64,000 nucleotides of DNA from Rhodanobacteraceae bacterium (GCA_024234055.1 JACKOW010000016.1:40953-104952); one strand, 5' to 3'. Counted from the stretch's first letter, positions 28,457 through 37,289 are shown. The notes: a model not told the origin generated them from the letters alone. A program made the numbers and translations.

Positions 28457-28551
28457 ACGCGGAGAACGCAGAGAACGCAGAGCAGAGCTGATCAGGGATT
28501 GCTCTTGCCCTTCTCCGCGTTCTTTCTGCTGTTCCTTTGTGTTCTTTGCGT
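28457..28551. repeat. Inverted pair of short tandem repeats, unit about ACGCAGAGA
   Basis: Left arm 28457-28486 is made of imperfect ACGCAGAGA units; the right arm 28510-28551 is built from complementary TTCTCCGCG and TTCTTTGCG units. The spacer is about 23 bp. The same layout with other unit sequences recurs in the window. Confidence 0.5.
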
Positions 28552-28592
28552 CCTGCTCCTGGCATCAGATCACCGCAAGTCCCGGTTTTCGC

Positions 28593-28775
28593 GGTCGCGA
28601 CACAAGGTCGCTCCTACGAGGGGCCGCGACGCAAGTTCGCTCCTACGACGGCGGTCGCGACGCAAGGTCGCTCCTACGACGGCGGTCGCGACGCAAGGTC
28701 GCTCCTACGACGGGGGTCGCGACACAAGGTCGCTTGTACGACGGCGGTCGCGACGCAAGGTCGCTCCTACGACAG
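28593..28775. repeat. Six tandem copies of a 31-bp unit with REP-like core
   Basis: Copies start at 28593, 28622, 28653, 28684, 28715 and 28746; the spacing is 31 bp apart from one 29-bp step. The unit starts GGTCGCGACGCAAGGTCGCT and contains the GTCGCTCCTAC core seen in the nearby REP pair. Copies differ by a few substitutions. All lie in the same orientation, unlike normal REPINs. Confidence 0.75.
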
Positions 28776-28787
28776 AGAACTCGTTGC

Positions 28788-29039
28788 CTAGCCCGCATTT
28801 CTCACACCTGCGCGAGCAGATGCTCCCGATCTTCTAGTGATAAAAGGGGATTCCGAGGCACGCACCAGTCACAGAGTGTTTGGCTGCATCTGCCCGCTTT
28901 GCGGACCTCGCGCGTTCTTTGCGACTATCGCTGCGTTGCTCCTCCTCGCAATGGAATCACCATTCCTCGTCGTCGCGCCTTGCGCTAGTCGCAAAGCCCT
29001 GCGCGATCTTCCGCAACAGGTGTCAGAAATGCGGGCTAG
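28788..29039. repeat. MITE-like element, copy B (inverted termini)
   Basis: 252 bp bounded by 23-bp inverted termini, left containing CCCGCATTTCTCACACCTG and right CAGGTGTCAGAAATGCGGG. Both ends read CTAG at the border. It is related to copy A at 12223-12393 in inverted orientation. The interior has an AT-richer segment and short inverted repeats around 28900-28995, but no gene. Its right end supplies the stop codon of the minus-strand gene at 29036-30394, so insertion may have trimmed that gene's 3' end. Confidence 0.7.
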
Positions 29040-30394
29040 AGGCTGGCAAAACGCTCGATCAGGCGTGGTGAGAAAGCCTGTGGATTGGGCTTCAGGGCTT
29101 CATCGAGGCGCCGCGCTTCGCGCAAATCGATGTCGACGGCGGCGCTGAGCTTGCCGTCGACTTCGCCCCCGCGCACGTACAGATGCCAGCGCGAGGCCGC
29201 ACGCACGAGCAGGGCGTTGGCGCGGGCACGGGCGTCGGGCAAACGCTCCAGCTGATCCCAGTCGGCGGCTTTGCTGTACTGCGCCGACAGATACCAGCTG
29301 ACCAGCGTGCGCAGCTGCTCGGGCGCGGGCTTGGGGGCGGCGGCGATGGCCTGTTGCAGATCGCCGCTGGCTCGGGTCAGGGCGTTCAGGGCTGACTCGA
29401 TCGCCTTGCGATCGCTGCCGGCGCTGGCCTGTTGCAGCCGGCCCCGGGCTTCGCTGGCCGCCTTGGCCTGGGCAGAACCGGCAATGCCGGCGCTGTTGGC
29501 GGCGCTCAGATCCTGATCGAGCCTGGCGATGGCGCTGCTGGCGCGCTGTCTGGCTTGCTCCAGAGCCCGCGCTTCTGCCGCCTGCGCCAGTCCGCTGCGG
29601 GCCGAGCTGACCCGATCATCGAGCGTGGCCACATTGCGCTCCAGCGCTTGCGCCTCGCTGCTCAGGCTGCCCAAGCGCTGGCTGTCACCGCCGCTGCGGG
29701 CGCGCTCCAGATTGCTGCCCAATTGTTGCCGGCCTTGCTTGAGTGACTCCAGATCCCGACCCAGCGCCCGGGCATCGCCGCTGCCGGCCAGCGGTTGACT
29801 GCGCAACTGCCCGGAAATCCCATCGATCTTCTGATCGATCCGGGACAGCAGCGTCTGGATCGGGGCGATCTGCGCTGCGCTCAAAGCCGCGGGCCCTGTG
29901 GGGGTCGTGGGAGTTGGCTTGCCAGTGACCACGGGATCCTTGCTGACCACCACCACCGGCGGCTTGCCCTCCATGGGGGTGGTCGGCGGCGGCTCGGGTT
30001 TGCTCCGGGCCTGCGCCAGCATCTGCGTGCAGCGGGCTTCCTCGCGCGCCTGCGTGTCCGATTCCTTCGACAGTCCGGACACCACGCCACGACTGGCGGG
30101 GTTGCTGAAGGCGTCGATGGCGGCGGTGCAATCGCCGAGACGGGCATTGGCCAGACCCAGATAGTAGTGCGGCACATAGGGAATGAAATTGGTGCCGTAG
30201 GTGCGCATGCGGTTGCTGGGTTTGGCGTTCTCGGCCAGCGCCGCGCGCATTCGCCGCTGCACTTCGGCCCAGTCGCCCTTTTCGGCAGCCTCGATCCCGT
30301 CCTGGTAATCGGTCTTGTAGTCCGCCCGGCCGCTCGCCGGCAGCGCCATCAGGGTGGCGGTCAGCAGAGCCAACAGGACGAGGCGGGCGCTCAT
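29036..30394 (-). CDS. Secreted coiled-coil protein, partner of the adjacent kinase
   Basis: 452 residues. A signal peptide (LVLLALLTATLMALPASGRA) is followed by a TPR-like N-terminal part (KTDYQDGIEAAEKGDWAEVQ, YYLGLANARLGDC) to about 120. A Pro/Thr-rich linker (GKPTPTTPTGPAAL) leads into a long Ala/Gln/Arg-rich coiled coil at about 170-340. A helical C-terminal domain includes LVSWYLSAQYSKAADWDQL. No catalytic motif is seen. The first four bases overlap the kinase stop, so the two are translationally coupled. The last codons lie at the edge of MITE copy B. Likely periplasmic or surface-exposed; specific function unknown. Confidence 0.78.
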   Translation of the reverse strand: MSARLVLLALLTATLMALPASGRADYKTDYQDGIEAAEKGDWAEVQRRMRAALAENAKPSNRMRTYGTNFIPYVPHYYLGLANARLGDCTAAIDAFSNPASRGVVSGLSKESDTQAREEARCTQMLAQARSKPEPPPTTPMEGKPPVVVVSKDPVVTGKPTPTTPTGPAALSAAQIAPIQTLLSRIDQKIDGISGQLRSQPLAGSGDARALGRDLESLKQGRQQLGSNLERARSGGDSQRLGSLSSEAQALERNVATLDDRVSSARSGLAQAAEARALEQARQRASSAIARLDQDLSAANSAGIAGSAQAKAASEARGRLQQASAGSDRKAIESALNALTRASGDLQQAIAAAPKPAPEQLRTLVSWYLSAQYSKAADWDQLERLPDARARANALLVRAASRWHLYVRGGEVDGKLSAAVDIDLREARRLDEALKPNPQAFSPRLIERFASL

Positions 30395-32760
30395 TGATAG
30401 CCCGCCTGTTGCAGGTAGGCGTCGGTATCGAGCGCCGCAAAGCGCAGTTCGGTGACGCTCAGCTGGCCGCGTGCGACGGTGGCTTCCGCCTGTTGCTCGG
30501 TGCGCCCGTCCGGACCCTGCACCGTCAGCCGGTAGCGCCCCTCGGGCAGAGTCAGCACCAGCGGTGTTGCACGTTCGCCGCCGATGGCTTGCTCGGTGCC
30601 GTCGGCGGCGGTGACCGAAATCAAGCGACCCCAGGGTGCCACGTCCAGCGCCAGACGTCCGGCGCGCTGTGCTTCCTCACTGGCCCGCCGCTTCGCCAGC
30701 AGGGCTTGTTCGGCCTGCTGCACGGCGCTCTCGATCTCGCGCAGCGTGGGGTCCGCCGCAAAGCGCATGCGCACCGGCCCGAGCAGTGCCCTGGCCTGGG
30801 TCAGATCGCCGGCTGCCAAGGCCCGCCGGGCGGCGCCGGCCGTACGCTCGACCAGGTCCTCACCCAGTGCCTTGCCGGCTTCGCTGATGCCGGCAGCTTC
30901 GAGTGTGCCCAGGGTTGCCAGCACCCGATCCACCGTATCTGGCGTCATGGCCGCGTTTTGCAGGAAGGCGCGGGATTCGGCCAGTTCCTGTTCGGCACTC
31001 AGCCGCGCCGTCAGCTGATCGACCGCGGCCATGGCCTTGCGCGCGGCAGGGCTGTCCGGCAACAGTTCCTGCAGGCGTTCGCCCAGGCGCGCCGCGCGCG
31101 ACAGCTTGCCTTCGTCCAGCGCTTGTTGCAGGGCTGCGCCGAGCACCTTCTCGATGCGGCCGGCCAACGCCAGGTAACGACTGTCGCTGGCCTCGGTGAG
31201 CTCAGCCAGGGCCTGCATGGCGGTCGTCAGCCGGCTGTCGTTGACGCCCTCGGCACCATCCAGAATGGCATTGATCTCATCCACCCGCTCGCCGATGTCG
31301 GCATTCAGGCGGGCCTGCTGCTGGGCTTGATCCAGACGCGCCAGCTGGGCCTGCAGCTCGTCTTTCGAATACACCAGTCCGGCTTCATCCAGCAGCGCCC
31401 GCGCTTCGCCAAACTGGGCACCACCCGCCAGCGTGCCCACCTCGGCCTCGATGGCGCTGCGGAAGGCCTGCTGGCGCTGGGTCACTTCCGGGTGGACGCG
31501 GGAAATGGCGTACATGCCGCGTAGCATGTTCAGGGCGCTGTCGTTGCTGGGCCGGACCAGCTGCCCGGCCTGCAGTGTGCGATCGAACTGGGTGGCCAGT
31601 GTGGTCAGCGCTGCCCGCTGCTCGGGGCTGAGTTTTTCTTCAGAGAATCCCCACCACAAGCCGGTCAGCAGCAGCACCAGCAAGGTCGCCGCGCCGATCA
31701 GCCACTCACGCTTGCCAGGTCGCCACGGCTGCACTGGGGTGGGCAGCGGTTTGCTGCTCCGGGTCGGCGCCGGCCGACGCGCCCGTTGACCGGTAGTGCG
31801 GTCGGCCAGATCTGCAGGCGCGCGTGGCTTCAACGAGGCCCTCAGCTGTTCGCCGCCGGGCCCGTCGAAGGAAAAGCCGAGTTCGCGCAACTGTTCCGAC
31901 CACGGCAGTTCGGTGTCGAAGCGCAGGGCCTGGCGCAGCATGGTGCTGTCCATCAGCGCGGTGCGCAGTGCCACCACCACCGCCGGCATGTCGGCTGGCC
32001 GGTCGTCGGGGTTCTTGGCCATCATCGCGTCGATGACCGGCTGCAACTCGGCGAAGTCTTCGGGCAGCTCGGGAATCGGTGCCTGCAGATGTTGCATGCA
32101 CACGGCGATCGGCGAATCGCCCTTGTAGGGTTGGCGCCCGGTCAGCAGTTCGAACAGCATGCAGCCCAGCGAGTAGACGTCGGAGCGGCCATCGATGGGC
32201 ATGCCGCTGATCTGCTCGGGGCTCATGTAGTTGGGCGTGCCGAGGATGTTGTCGCCGGTGATCTCGGTGCGATCCGGTGACAGGTCACGGGCGATGCCGA
32301 AGTCGGTGAGCACCGGCATCTTGCCGCGCATCATCACGTTGGCGGGCTTCAGATCGCGGTGGACGATGCCGATGTCGTGGGCCGCTGCCAGCGCGCCGGC
32401 CAGCTGCACGATCACGCTGATGGCCTCGGCGGCGGTCATGCCTTGGCGCAACTGATCACCGAGGGTGCCGCCCTCGATGTACTCCATCGCGATGTAGGCC
32501 TGATCGCCTACCTTGGCAATGTCATAGATGCCACAGACGTTCTTGTGCGAGAGCCGCGCCAGCATCCGGCCTTCGCGCAGAAAGCGCTTTTCCTGGCGTT
32601 CGGGATCGGTGGATTCCTTCGCCGAAACGCGCAGGATCTTGATCGCCACCTTGCGGTCCAGCGAAATCTGGGTGGCCAGGTACACGGTCGCCATGCCGCC
32701 CACGCCGAGCTCGCGTTCGAGCTTGTAACCGGGGACTTGCGGTGGCGCTTGGGCAGTCAT
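30391..32760 (-). CDS. PknB-type transmembrane serine/threonine protein kinase
   Basis: 789 residues. The kinase domain is at about 10-280, with a P-loop (LGVGGMATVYLA), the catalytic Lys in KVAIKIL, the catalytic loop HRDLKPANVMM, DFGIA, and the activation segment ending GTPNYMSPEQ. A linker and one transmembrane helix at about 350-372 (WLIGAATLLVLLLTGLWWGF) follow, so the C-terminal 400 residues are extracytoplasmic. That part is largely helical, ending in a PEGA-like beta domain (LPEGRYRLTVQGPDGR). It phosphorylates cytoplasmic targets in response to an outside cue (family role; targets unknown). ATG 32760 has AGGA upstream. It overlaps the secreted partner by 4 bp and follows the oxygenase by 79 bp, probably in one operon. 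Confidence 0.9.
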   Translation of the reverse strand: MTAQAPPQVPGYKLERELGVGGMATVYLATQISLDRKVAIKILRVSAKESTDPERQEKRFLREGRMLARLSHKNVCGIYDIAKVGDQAYIAMEYIEGGTLGDQLRQGMTAAEAISVIVQLAGALAAAHDIGIVHRDLKPANVMMRGKMPVLTDFGIARDLSPDRTEITGDNILGTPNYMSPEQISGMPIDGRSDVYSLGCMLFELLTGRQPYKGDSPIAVCMQHLQAPIPELPEDFAELQPVIDAMMAKNPDDRPADMPAVVVALRTALMDSTMLRQALRFDTELPWSEQLRELGFSFDGPGGEQLRASLKPRAPADLADRTTGQRARRPAPTRSSKPLPTPVQPWRPGKREWLIGAATLLVLLLTGLWWGFSEEKLSPEQRAALTTLATQFDRTLQAGQLVRPSNDSALNMLRGMYAISRVHPEVTQRQQAFRSAIEAEVGTLAGGAQFGEARALLDEAGLVYSKDELQAQLARLDQAQQQARLNADIGERVDEINAILDGAEGVNDSRLTTAMQALAELTEASDSRYLALAGRIEKVLGAALQQALDEGKLSRAARLGERLQELLPDSPAARKAMAAVDQLTARLSAEQELAESRAFLQNAAMTPDTVDRVLATLGTLEAAGISEAGKALGEDLVERTAGAARRALAAGDLTQARALLGPVRMRFAADPTLREIESAVQQAEQALLAKRRASEEAQRAGRLALDVAPWGRLISVTAADGTEQAIGGERATPLVLTLPEGRYRLTVQGPDGRTEQQAEATVARGQLSVTELRFAALDTDAYLQQAGYQ

Positions 32761-32839
32761 CGACGATCCTGCTGGCAGACCATCGATGGTAGCCAAGGGC
32801 CGGGGCCATCGCTACCAGCTTCGCACGCCCGCCGTCGAC

Positions 32840-33778
32840 TCAGTTCCGGGAGAGAGTGTTCAGCAGCCGCCGGGCCAGCCGGCGAAGGTGACCGGACAGC
32901 CCGGATTTCACGATTCGGTCGAGATGTTGCTTGGTGGAATCCAGCTCCGACGTCAGCCGTGTGATGTCGCCGTAGAGTCGTTGGACATGCTGATCGCGGC
33001 GAGCCAGGGCGATCCTGATCTGTTCGGCATCGTCCGCGCTCAGCGTATGCCCAGCCTGCAGCGGACAATCCACCGGGCGGTCGACATAGATGGTCGAGTG
33101 TGGCTGGGCAAGTTCCTCCTCGGGACGCTCGCGGCTGTAGAAATACAGTGCGATGGACCGCCTCGACAGCCGCTGGCGCTCGGCCGGAGGCGCGATCCGC
33201 GAAAACCCATGCCAGCTCCATTCGGTGGTCTCGAAGATCACGGCGCGGTTCATCAGCGGGGTAATCACGGTGACCTGATCGTGCTCGCTGCGCGGATCGG
33301 AATGCAGTTCCAGGCTGCCACCCCAGGCATCGTCCCACTCCGGATTGAGATAGACGATGAGGTTCAGGCGCCGATGCCAGCCGTTGATCGGGTGACGATT
33401 GAAGTCAACGTGGGCGTCCAGATCCTGCCCCGGTCGGTTCTCGTGGGTGCCGCCGCCGAAGTAATGCGGGTCGTAGAGCAGATCCGGTATCCCGGTGATC
33501 GCCGAGATCAGGTCCAGAAAGCCGCGGCTCTGGATCTGCTGGTCGAGTTCGGCAAAGGCCGGCCCCAGTTCACGGATCCCTTCCACCGTGCTCTTGTGGC
33601 CCAGTTCTCCGGCCTCGTTGCGGGCGTTGCCCTGGTCGAAATCCGGGAACTCGGCGAGCACCCGCGCCAGGAAATCCTCGGCGAAGAAATCGTCGATGAG
33701 CACATGGCGAAAGGGTTCGCGCCGGGCAAAGGCCTGTGCCAGCAGCGGGATGCGCGACGATAGTGATGGGTGCAGCAT
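32840..33778 (-). CDS. 2-oxoglutarate/Fe(II)-dependent oxygenase, short paralogue
   Basis: 312 residues. The oxygenase domain has HxD in DLDAHVDFNRHP, the distal His in WSWHGFSRI and the 2OG-binding Arg in LSRRSIALYFY. It is a clear paralogue of 17301-18560 over about 220 residues, but it lacks the long C-terminal domain and ends in a short helical, basic tail. Its start is 7 bp after the stop of the DEPGF-module gene at 33786, a spacing that strongly suggests one transcript. This makes the secreted protein, or its neighbours, plausible hydroxylation substrates (inference). The ATG at 33778 matches the paralogue's N-terminus; in-frame codons before it overlap the upstream gene. Confidence 0.87.
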   Translation of the reverse strand: MLHPSLSSRIPLLAQAFARREPFRHVLIDDFFAEDFLARVLAEFPDFDQGNARNEAGELGHKSTVEGIRELGPAFAELDQQIQSRGFLDLISAITGIPDLLYDPHYFGGGTHENRPGQDLDAHVDFNRHPINGWHRRLNLIVYLNPEWDDAWGGSLELHSDPRSEHDQVTVITPLMNRAVIFETTEWSWHGFSRIAPPAERQRLSRRSIALYFYSRERPEEELAQPHSTIYVDRPVDCPLQAGHTLSADDAEQIRIALARRDQHVQRLYGDITRLTSELDSTKQHLDRIVKSGLSGHLRRLARRLLNTLSRN

Positions 33779-33785
33779 GCTGTCC

Positions 33786-35678
33786 TCAGTTCGATCCGCC
33801 GCCCAGCAGGCTGAACTCGTAGGGAAAGGCACCCTCGAAGGGCGAAACCTGACGCGCGGTCACGCAATAGCTTTCGCCGGGCGACCACCCTTGACCCGAC
33901 ATCTGGGTGTCGATCTGAGCGCCGTCACCGAGCGGTGTCGGGCCGATGAAGGTGCCGGTGGAGAGCCTGGCGATGCTGATGTTCAGACCTGAATTGGCCG
34001 GGCACTGGGCCGGAAATGGCAGGGTGCAGAACACGGTTGGCCGACGCAGCCTGAGGGTGTTGGCCGGCTGCCCGCTGTAATTGGCGCAGAGCGTGAACTT
34101 GAGCGAGTCCTGACGGCCCGCGCTGTCCATCGAGACACTCTGGGCAAAGCTGGTGGCGGCATTGACACAGCCCGGTACTTCAACCACCGGGCTTGGACAG
34201 AAGCTGGTCGTGGAGCCAAAGGTCTGGGCGGTCACCACGGCCGTGGAATTGCCGCTCGGCGCGTTCGACAGTGCCTCGAAGCTCTGTTCGAGTATGGTCG
34301 CGATGATCCCGGTGCCGCCGTCGATCGCCCGCACCCTAGCCGTCTGTTCCGGCCGGATCAGATAATAGGCTCGGGGATTTCCGAGCAGCGTGTTGTTGCG
34401 CACGGTGACCAGGCCAGCGAAGCTGGGTATGGGAATCAGTTCTTCCTGCCCGAGCAAGCCGTCAAAGAACAAGGCTCCGATTGGACTCGGGTTGCGTTGA
34501 TCGATCTGTGGCGAATACAGCGCCACCGGCTGAATCGACTTCTCCGCCGCGGCTGCAACCTCGATCGCGACGTTGTTGTGACGCACCGTGGCAAGCTGCA
34601 CCTGGCCGGAGGCCGTAAAGACGATCTCATCGCTGGTCACCAGCTGTACTGCCTGACCAAAGCGGTTGTTGGCGATGCGAAAAGTCAATCGCCCCCGACT
34701 GGGTCCGGCATAGTTCAGGTCCACGGTTTGCAGCGGCAACACATTGTTCCAGCTGTTGTCGTTGAGCGTCGGCGCGTACAGATAGGTGTCGAGACTGTTG
34801 CTGATGCGCACGGTGCCCTGCACGTTCACCGGCAGGCCCGGACTGGAGTCATAGACATCGCGGCGCAGATAGTCCTGCAATCGCAGCCGCAGATCGTGCG
34901 CCCCGGTACTGCCATAACTGGGTGCGGCATACACCTGGGCGCTGGCCCTGTCGGCGCTGGCCAGACAGAAGGCGGCAAAGCCGGAGCTGCCCCCGAACAG
35001 AGCCGGCGCGTGGTATCCGCCGACCACGGCGCCGGCGAAGAAGCCACCGCCGGGGCGATCCACGAACTGGGTCAGCAGAGACACATAGACTTCGCCGTCG
35101 GCGGCACCGCCGGGAACGCTGGCGGGGCCCTCGGGGGCAATCGTCATCACATGGTAGCCCGGTTGAATCTCCAGCGTGTGGGTGTATGCCTGGTCGACGC
35201 TGAGCGTGGTGGTGGTCTCGAACAACAATTCCGAGACCCCGGGTTCCGGGTTGCGCAGGATCCGTACTCGAACCGGCAAGGACGCTTCGCGATCGCTGGC
35301 CGGATTCCCGGTCAGCCTGAGTTCGAGTCGCTGTGGCTCGTTGGCCGGATTCTGGATGTTGAATCCGGCAAAGGCGACTTGACTGCCGTCGAGCATCCCG
35401 CCGAAATTCAAACCGCCCTCCAGCCGTTGCGCCCCCGACGGATCCAGCAACAGACTCAGGCCAAAGATGCCCGGTGACACGCCGCTCGCTGGGCCATCTT
35501 CGACCAGCGCGATGAAATAGCCGCCCGGGCAGTTGGCAAATGCCGGGTCGGGCAAGGGCAGGGCGAGATCGGCAAAACCCGGTTCGTCTTCGCTGGCAGC
35601 CAGGTCCTGCGCCGCCGCCAGACCGAGTACAGCAACGGACAGCAGGATCTTCCGGAAAAGGCTGGAAATAGGGCTCAT
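33786..35678 (-). CDS. Secreted protein with N-terminal DEPGF module
   Basis: 630 residues. A signal peptide (LLSVAVLGLAAAQDLAA) is followed directly by the DEPGF module at about 31-275 (DEPGFADLALPLP, FANCPGGYF, RLEGGLNFGGMLDGSQVAF). This is the only copy at an N-terminus and the most divergent. The remaining 350 residues are beta-rich with RGRLTFRIANNRF and several C-terminal Cys; no family is recognised. GGGAG precedes ATG 35678; the frame is open upstream but those residues overlap the divergent puuE gene. It is followed at 7 bp by the oxygenase, then the kinase and its secreted partner. Confidence 0.82.
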   Translation of the reverse strand: MSPISSLFRKILLSVAVLGLAAAQDLAASEDEPGFADLALPLPDPAFANCPGGYFIALVEDGPASGVSPGIFGLSLLLDPSGAQRLEGGLNFGGMLDGSQVAFAGFNIQNPANEPQRLELRLTGNPASDREASLPVRVRILRNPEPGVSELLFETTTTLSVDQAYTHTLEIQPGYHVMTIAPEGPASVPGGAADGEVYVSLLTQFVDRPGGGFFAGAVVGGYHAPALFGGSSGFAAFCLASADRASAQVYAAPSYGSTGAHDLRLRLQDYLRRDVYDSSPGLPVNVQGTVRISNSLDTYLYAPTLNDNSWNNVLPLQTVDLNYAGPSRGRLTFRIANNRFGQAVQLVTSDEIVFTASGQVQLATVRHNNVAIEVAAAAEKSIQPVALYSPQIDQRNPSPIGALFFDGLLGQEELIPIPSFAGLVTVRNNTLLGNPRAYYLIRPEQTARVRAIDGGTGIIATILEQSFEALSNAPSGNSTAVVTAQTFGSTTSFCPSPVVEVPGCVNAATSFAQSVSMDSAGRQDSLKFTLCANYSGQPANTLRLRRPTVFCTLPFPAQCPANSGLNISIARLSTGTFIGPTPLGDGAQIDTQMSGQGWSPGESYCVTARQVSPFEGAFPYEFSLLGGGSN

Positions 35679-35783
35679 GGCGGTGCTCCCTCGGGACTTC
35701 CAGTATACGCAGCCCATCGACAGAGCCATTGTCGAAACGCACCGCGCGGCTATGCTCGCGACATCTGATGGCGTGCCGACGCA

Positions 35784-36704
35784 ATGAATGCCTACCCTCG
35801 TGACCTGATCGGCTATGGCCGCAATCCACCGTTCGCGGATTGGCCTGGCGCTGCCCGCATCGCCGTCCAGTTCGTCCTGAACTACGAGGAGGGCGGCGAG
35901 AACTGCGTGCTGCACGGCGATGCTGGCAGTGAGCAGTTCCTGTCGGAAATCATCGGCGCGGCCAGTTATCCGGATCGCCACCTGTCGATGGAATCGATCT
36001 ATGAGTACGGCTCGCGCGTGGGTGGCTGGCGCATCCTCGACGAATTCGCCCGGCGTGGCTTGCCGCTGACCGTGTTCGGTGTGGCCATGGCCATGCAGCG
36101 CAATCCCGATTTCGTCCACGCCTGCCTGCAGGCGGGACACGAAATCGCCTCTCACGGCTGGCGTTGGATTCACTACCAGAACATGGATGTCGCCGAGGAA
36201 CGCGCCCACCTGGAACGGGCCGTGGACATCCACCGGCAACTGACCGGCGCCGCGCCCTTGGGGTGGTACACCGGGCGCGATTCACCCAACACCCGGCGCC
36301 TGGTAGTCGAACACGGCGGTTTCGAGTACGACAGCGACTACTACGGCGACGATCTGCCGTTCTGGACCGAGGTGGAGCGTAGCGACGGAGTGCGCCAGCC
36401 GCATCTGATCGTGCCCTACACCCTCGATGCCAACGACATGCGCTTCGCCACGCCGCAGGGCTTCCATACCGCCACCCAGTTCTTCGAATACCTGCGCGAC
36501 AGCTTCGACGTGCTCTACGCCGAAGGCGAGAGCCAGCCGAAGATGCTGTCCATCGGCATGCATTGCCGATTGCTGGGTCGCCCCGGGCGCTTCATCGCCC
36601 TGCAGCGCTTTCTCGACCATATCGGCCGGCACGACCGAGTCTGGATCTGCCGGCGTATCGACATCGCCCGGCATTGGCGCCAGCGGCATCCGTGGCAGGG
36701 GTGA
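35784..36704 (+). CDS. puuE: Allantoinase PuuE (polysaccharide-deacetylase superfamily)
   Basis: 306 residues, the usual PuuE length. It belongs to the NodB-like fold with motifs YPRDLIGYGRNPP, VQFVLNYEEGGENC, the metal-site region HEIASHGWRWIHY, GWYTGRDSPNTRRLV and YDSDYYGDDLPFW, which are diagnostic for the urate-catabolism allantoinases rather than sugar deacetylases. It opens the allantoin ring to allantoate in the cytoplasm. uraD follows 585 bp downstream in the same direction, supporting a purine-degradation role. A 105-bp gap to the divergent secreted-protein gene should hold the promoter; no regulator is adjacent. Confidence 0.92.
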   Translation: MNAYPRDLIGYGRNPPFADWPGAARIAVQFVLNYEEGGENCVLHGDAGSEQFLSEIIGAASYPDRHLSMESIYEYGSRVGGWRILDEFARRGLPLTVFGVAMAMQRNPDFVHACLQAGHEIASHGWRWIHYQNMDVAEERAHLERAVDIHRQLTGAAPLGWYTGRDSPNTRRLVVEHGGFEYDSDYYGDDLPFWTEVERSDGVRQPHLIVPYTLDANDMRFATPQGFHTATQFFEYLRDSFDVLYAEGESQPKMLSIGMHCRLLGRPGRFIALQRFLDHIGRHDRVWICRRIDIARHWRQRHPWQG

Positions 36705-36776
36705 GGCTCCGCTCTTCGCAGGACTTCCCGAGCGGCTTTAAAGAGGGATCGCGATCAGACCCAAGACCGCTCGTTC

Positions 36777-36860
36777 ACGCGGAGGCGCGGAGGCCGCAGA
36801 GAACGACCAAAGGCCCGCGATGGCGATTGCACACGTCCGCGGCCTCCGCGCCTCCGCGTG
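36777..36860. repeat. 22-bp perfect inverted repeat built from CGCGGAGG units, in the puuE-uraD gap
   Basis: Arm 36777-36798 (CACGCGGAGGCGCGGAGG and onward) and its exact complement at 36839-36860 enclose 40 bp, a potential strong stem-loop. A weaker CTCTGCGTT-type stretch lies at 37058-37090. The rest of the 585-bp gap (36705-37289) holds no convincing gene. Confidence 0.6.
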
Positions 36861-37219
36861 AGACATCCGGCCGGAACCTGTGGATCGCCGCCGTGGAGGG
36901 TGCCGCGCTGCGGCGCCGCCTTGCCCTATCGGGAGATCAACAGCGGCCGCGCAGGCGCGCGTCCCTCCTCAAGACGGCTCGGTACTTGTCCGCGTTCATG
37001 GCCATTGGACAATGTTTGCAGATGCAGGCGGAGCAGAGCGGACCATGGACAGCCATTCTCTGCGTTCTCAGCGCCCCTCTGCGTTCTGTGCGTTGGGTTT
37101 GTGGCAGCGGCGCCCCCGTGGTCCCCAAGTGCGGCCACCACGGCCCGACACCGCGGTCGCCAGTTCCTGGATTGCTTCGTCACTGCGTTCCTCGCAATGA
37201 CGCCTTCGTGTAGCTTCTT

Positions 37220-37278
37220 CCCGTGCCCCGTGCCCCGTGCCCCGTGCCCCGTGCCCCGTGCCCCGTGCCCCGTGCCCC
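37220..37278. repeat. CCCCGTG tandem array in the uraD leader
   Basis: About 8.4 perfect copies of a 7-bp unit, ending 11 bases before the uraD ATG. The same heptamer forms a longer array at 40223-40302. Confidence 0.9.
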
Positions 37279-37289
37279 AGGAACCCGCA

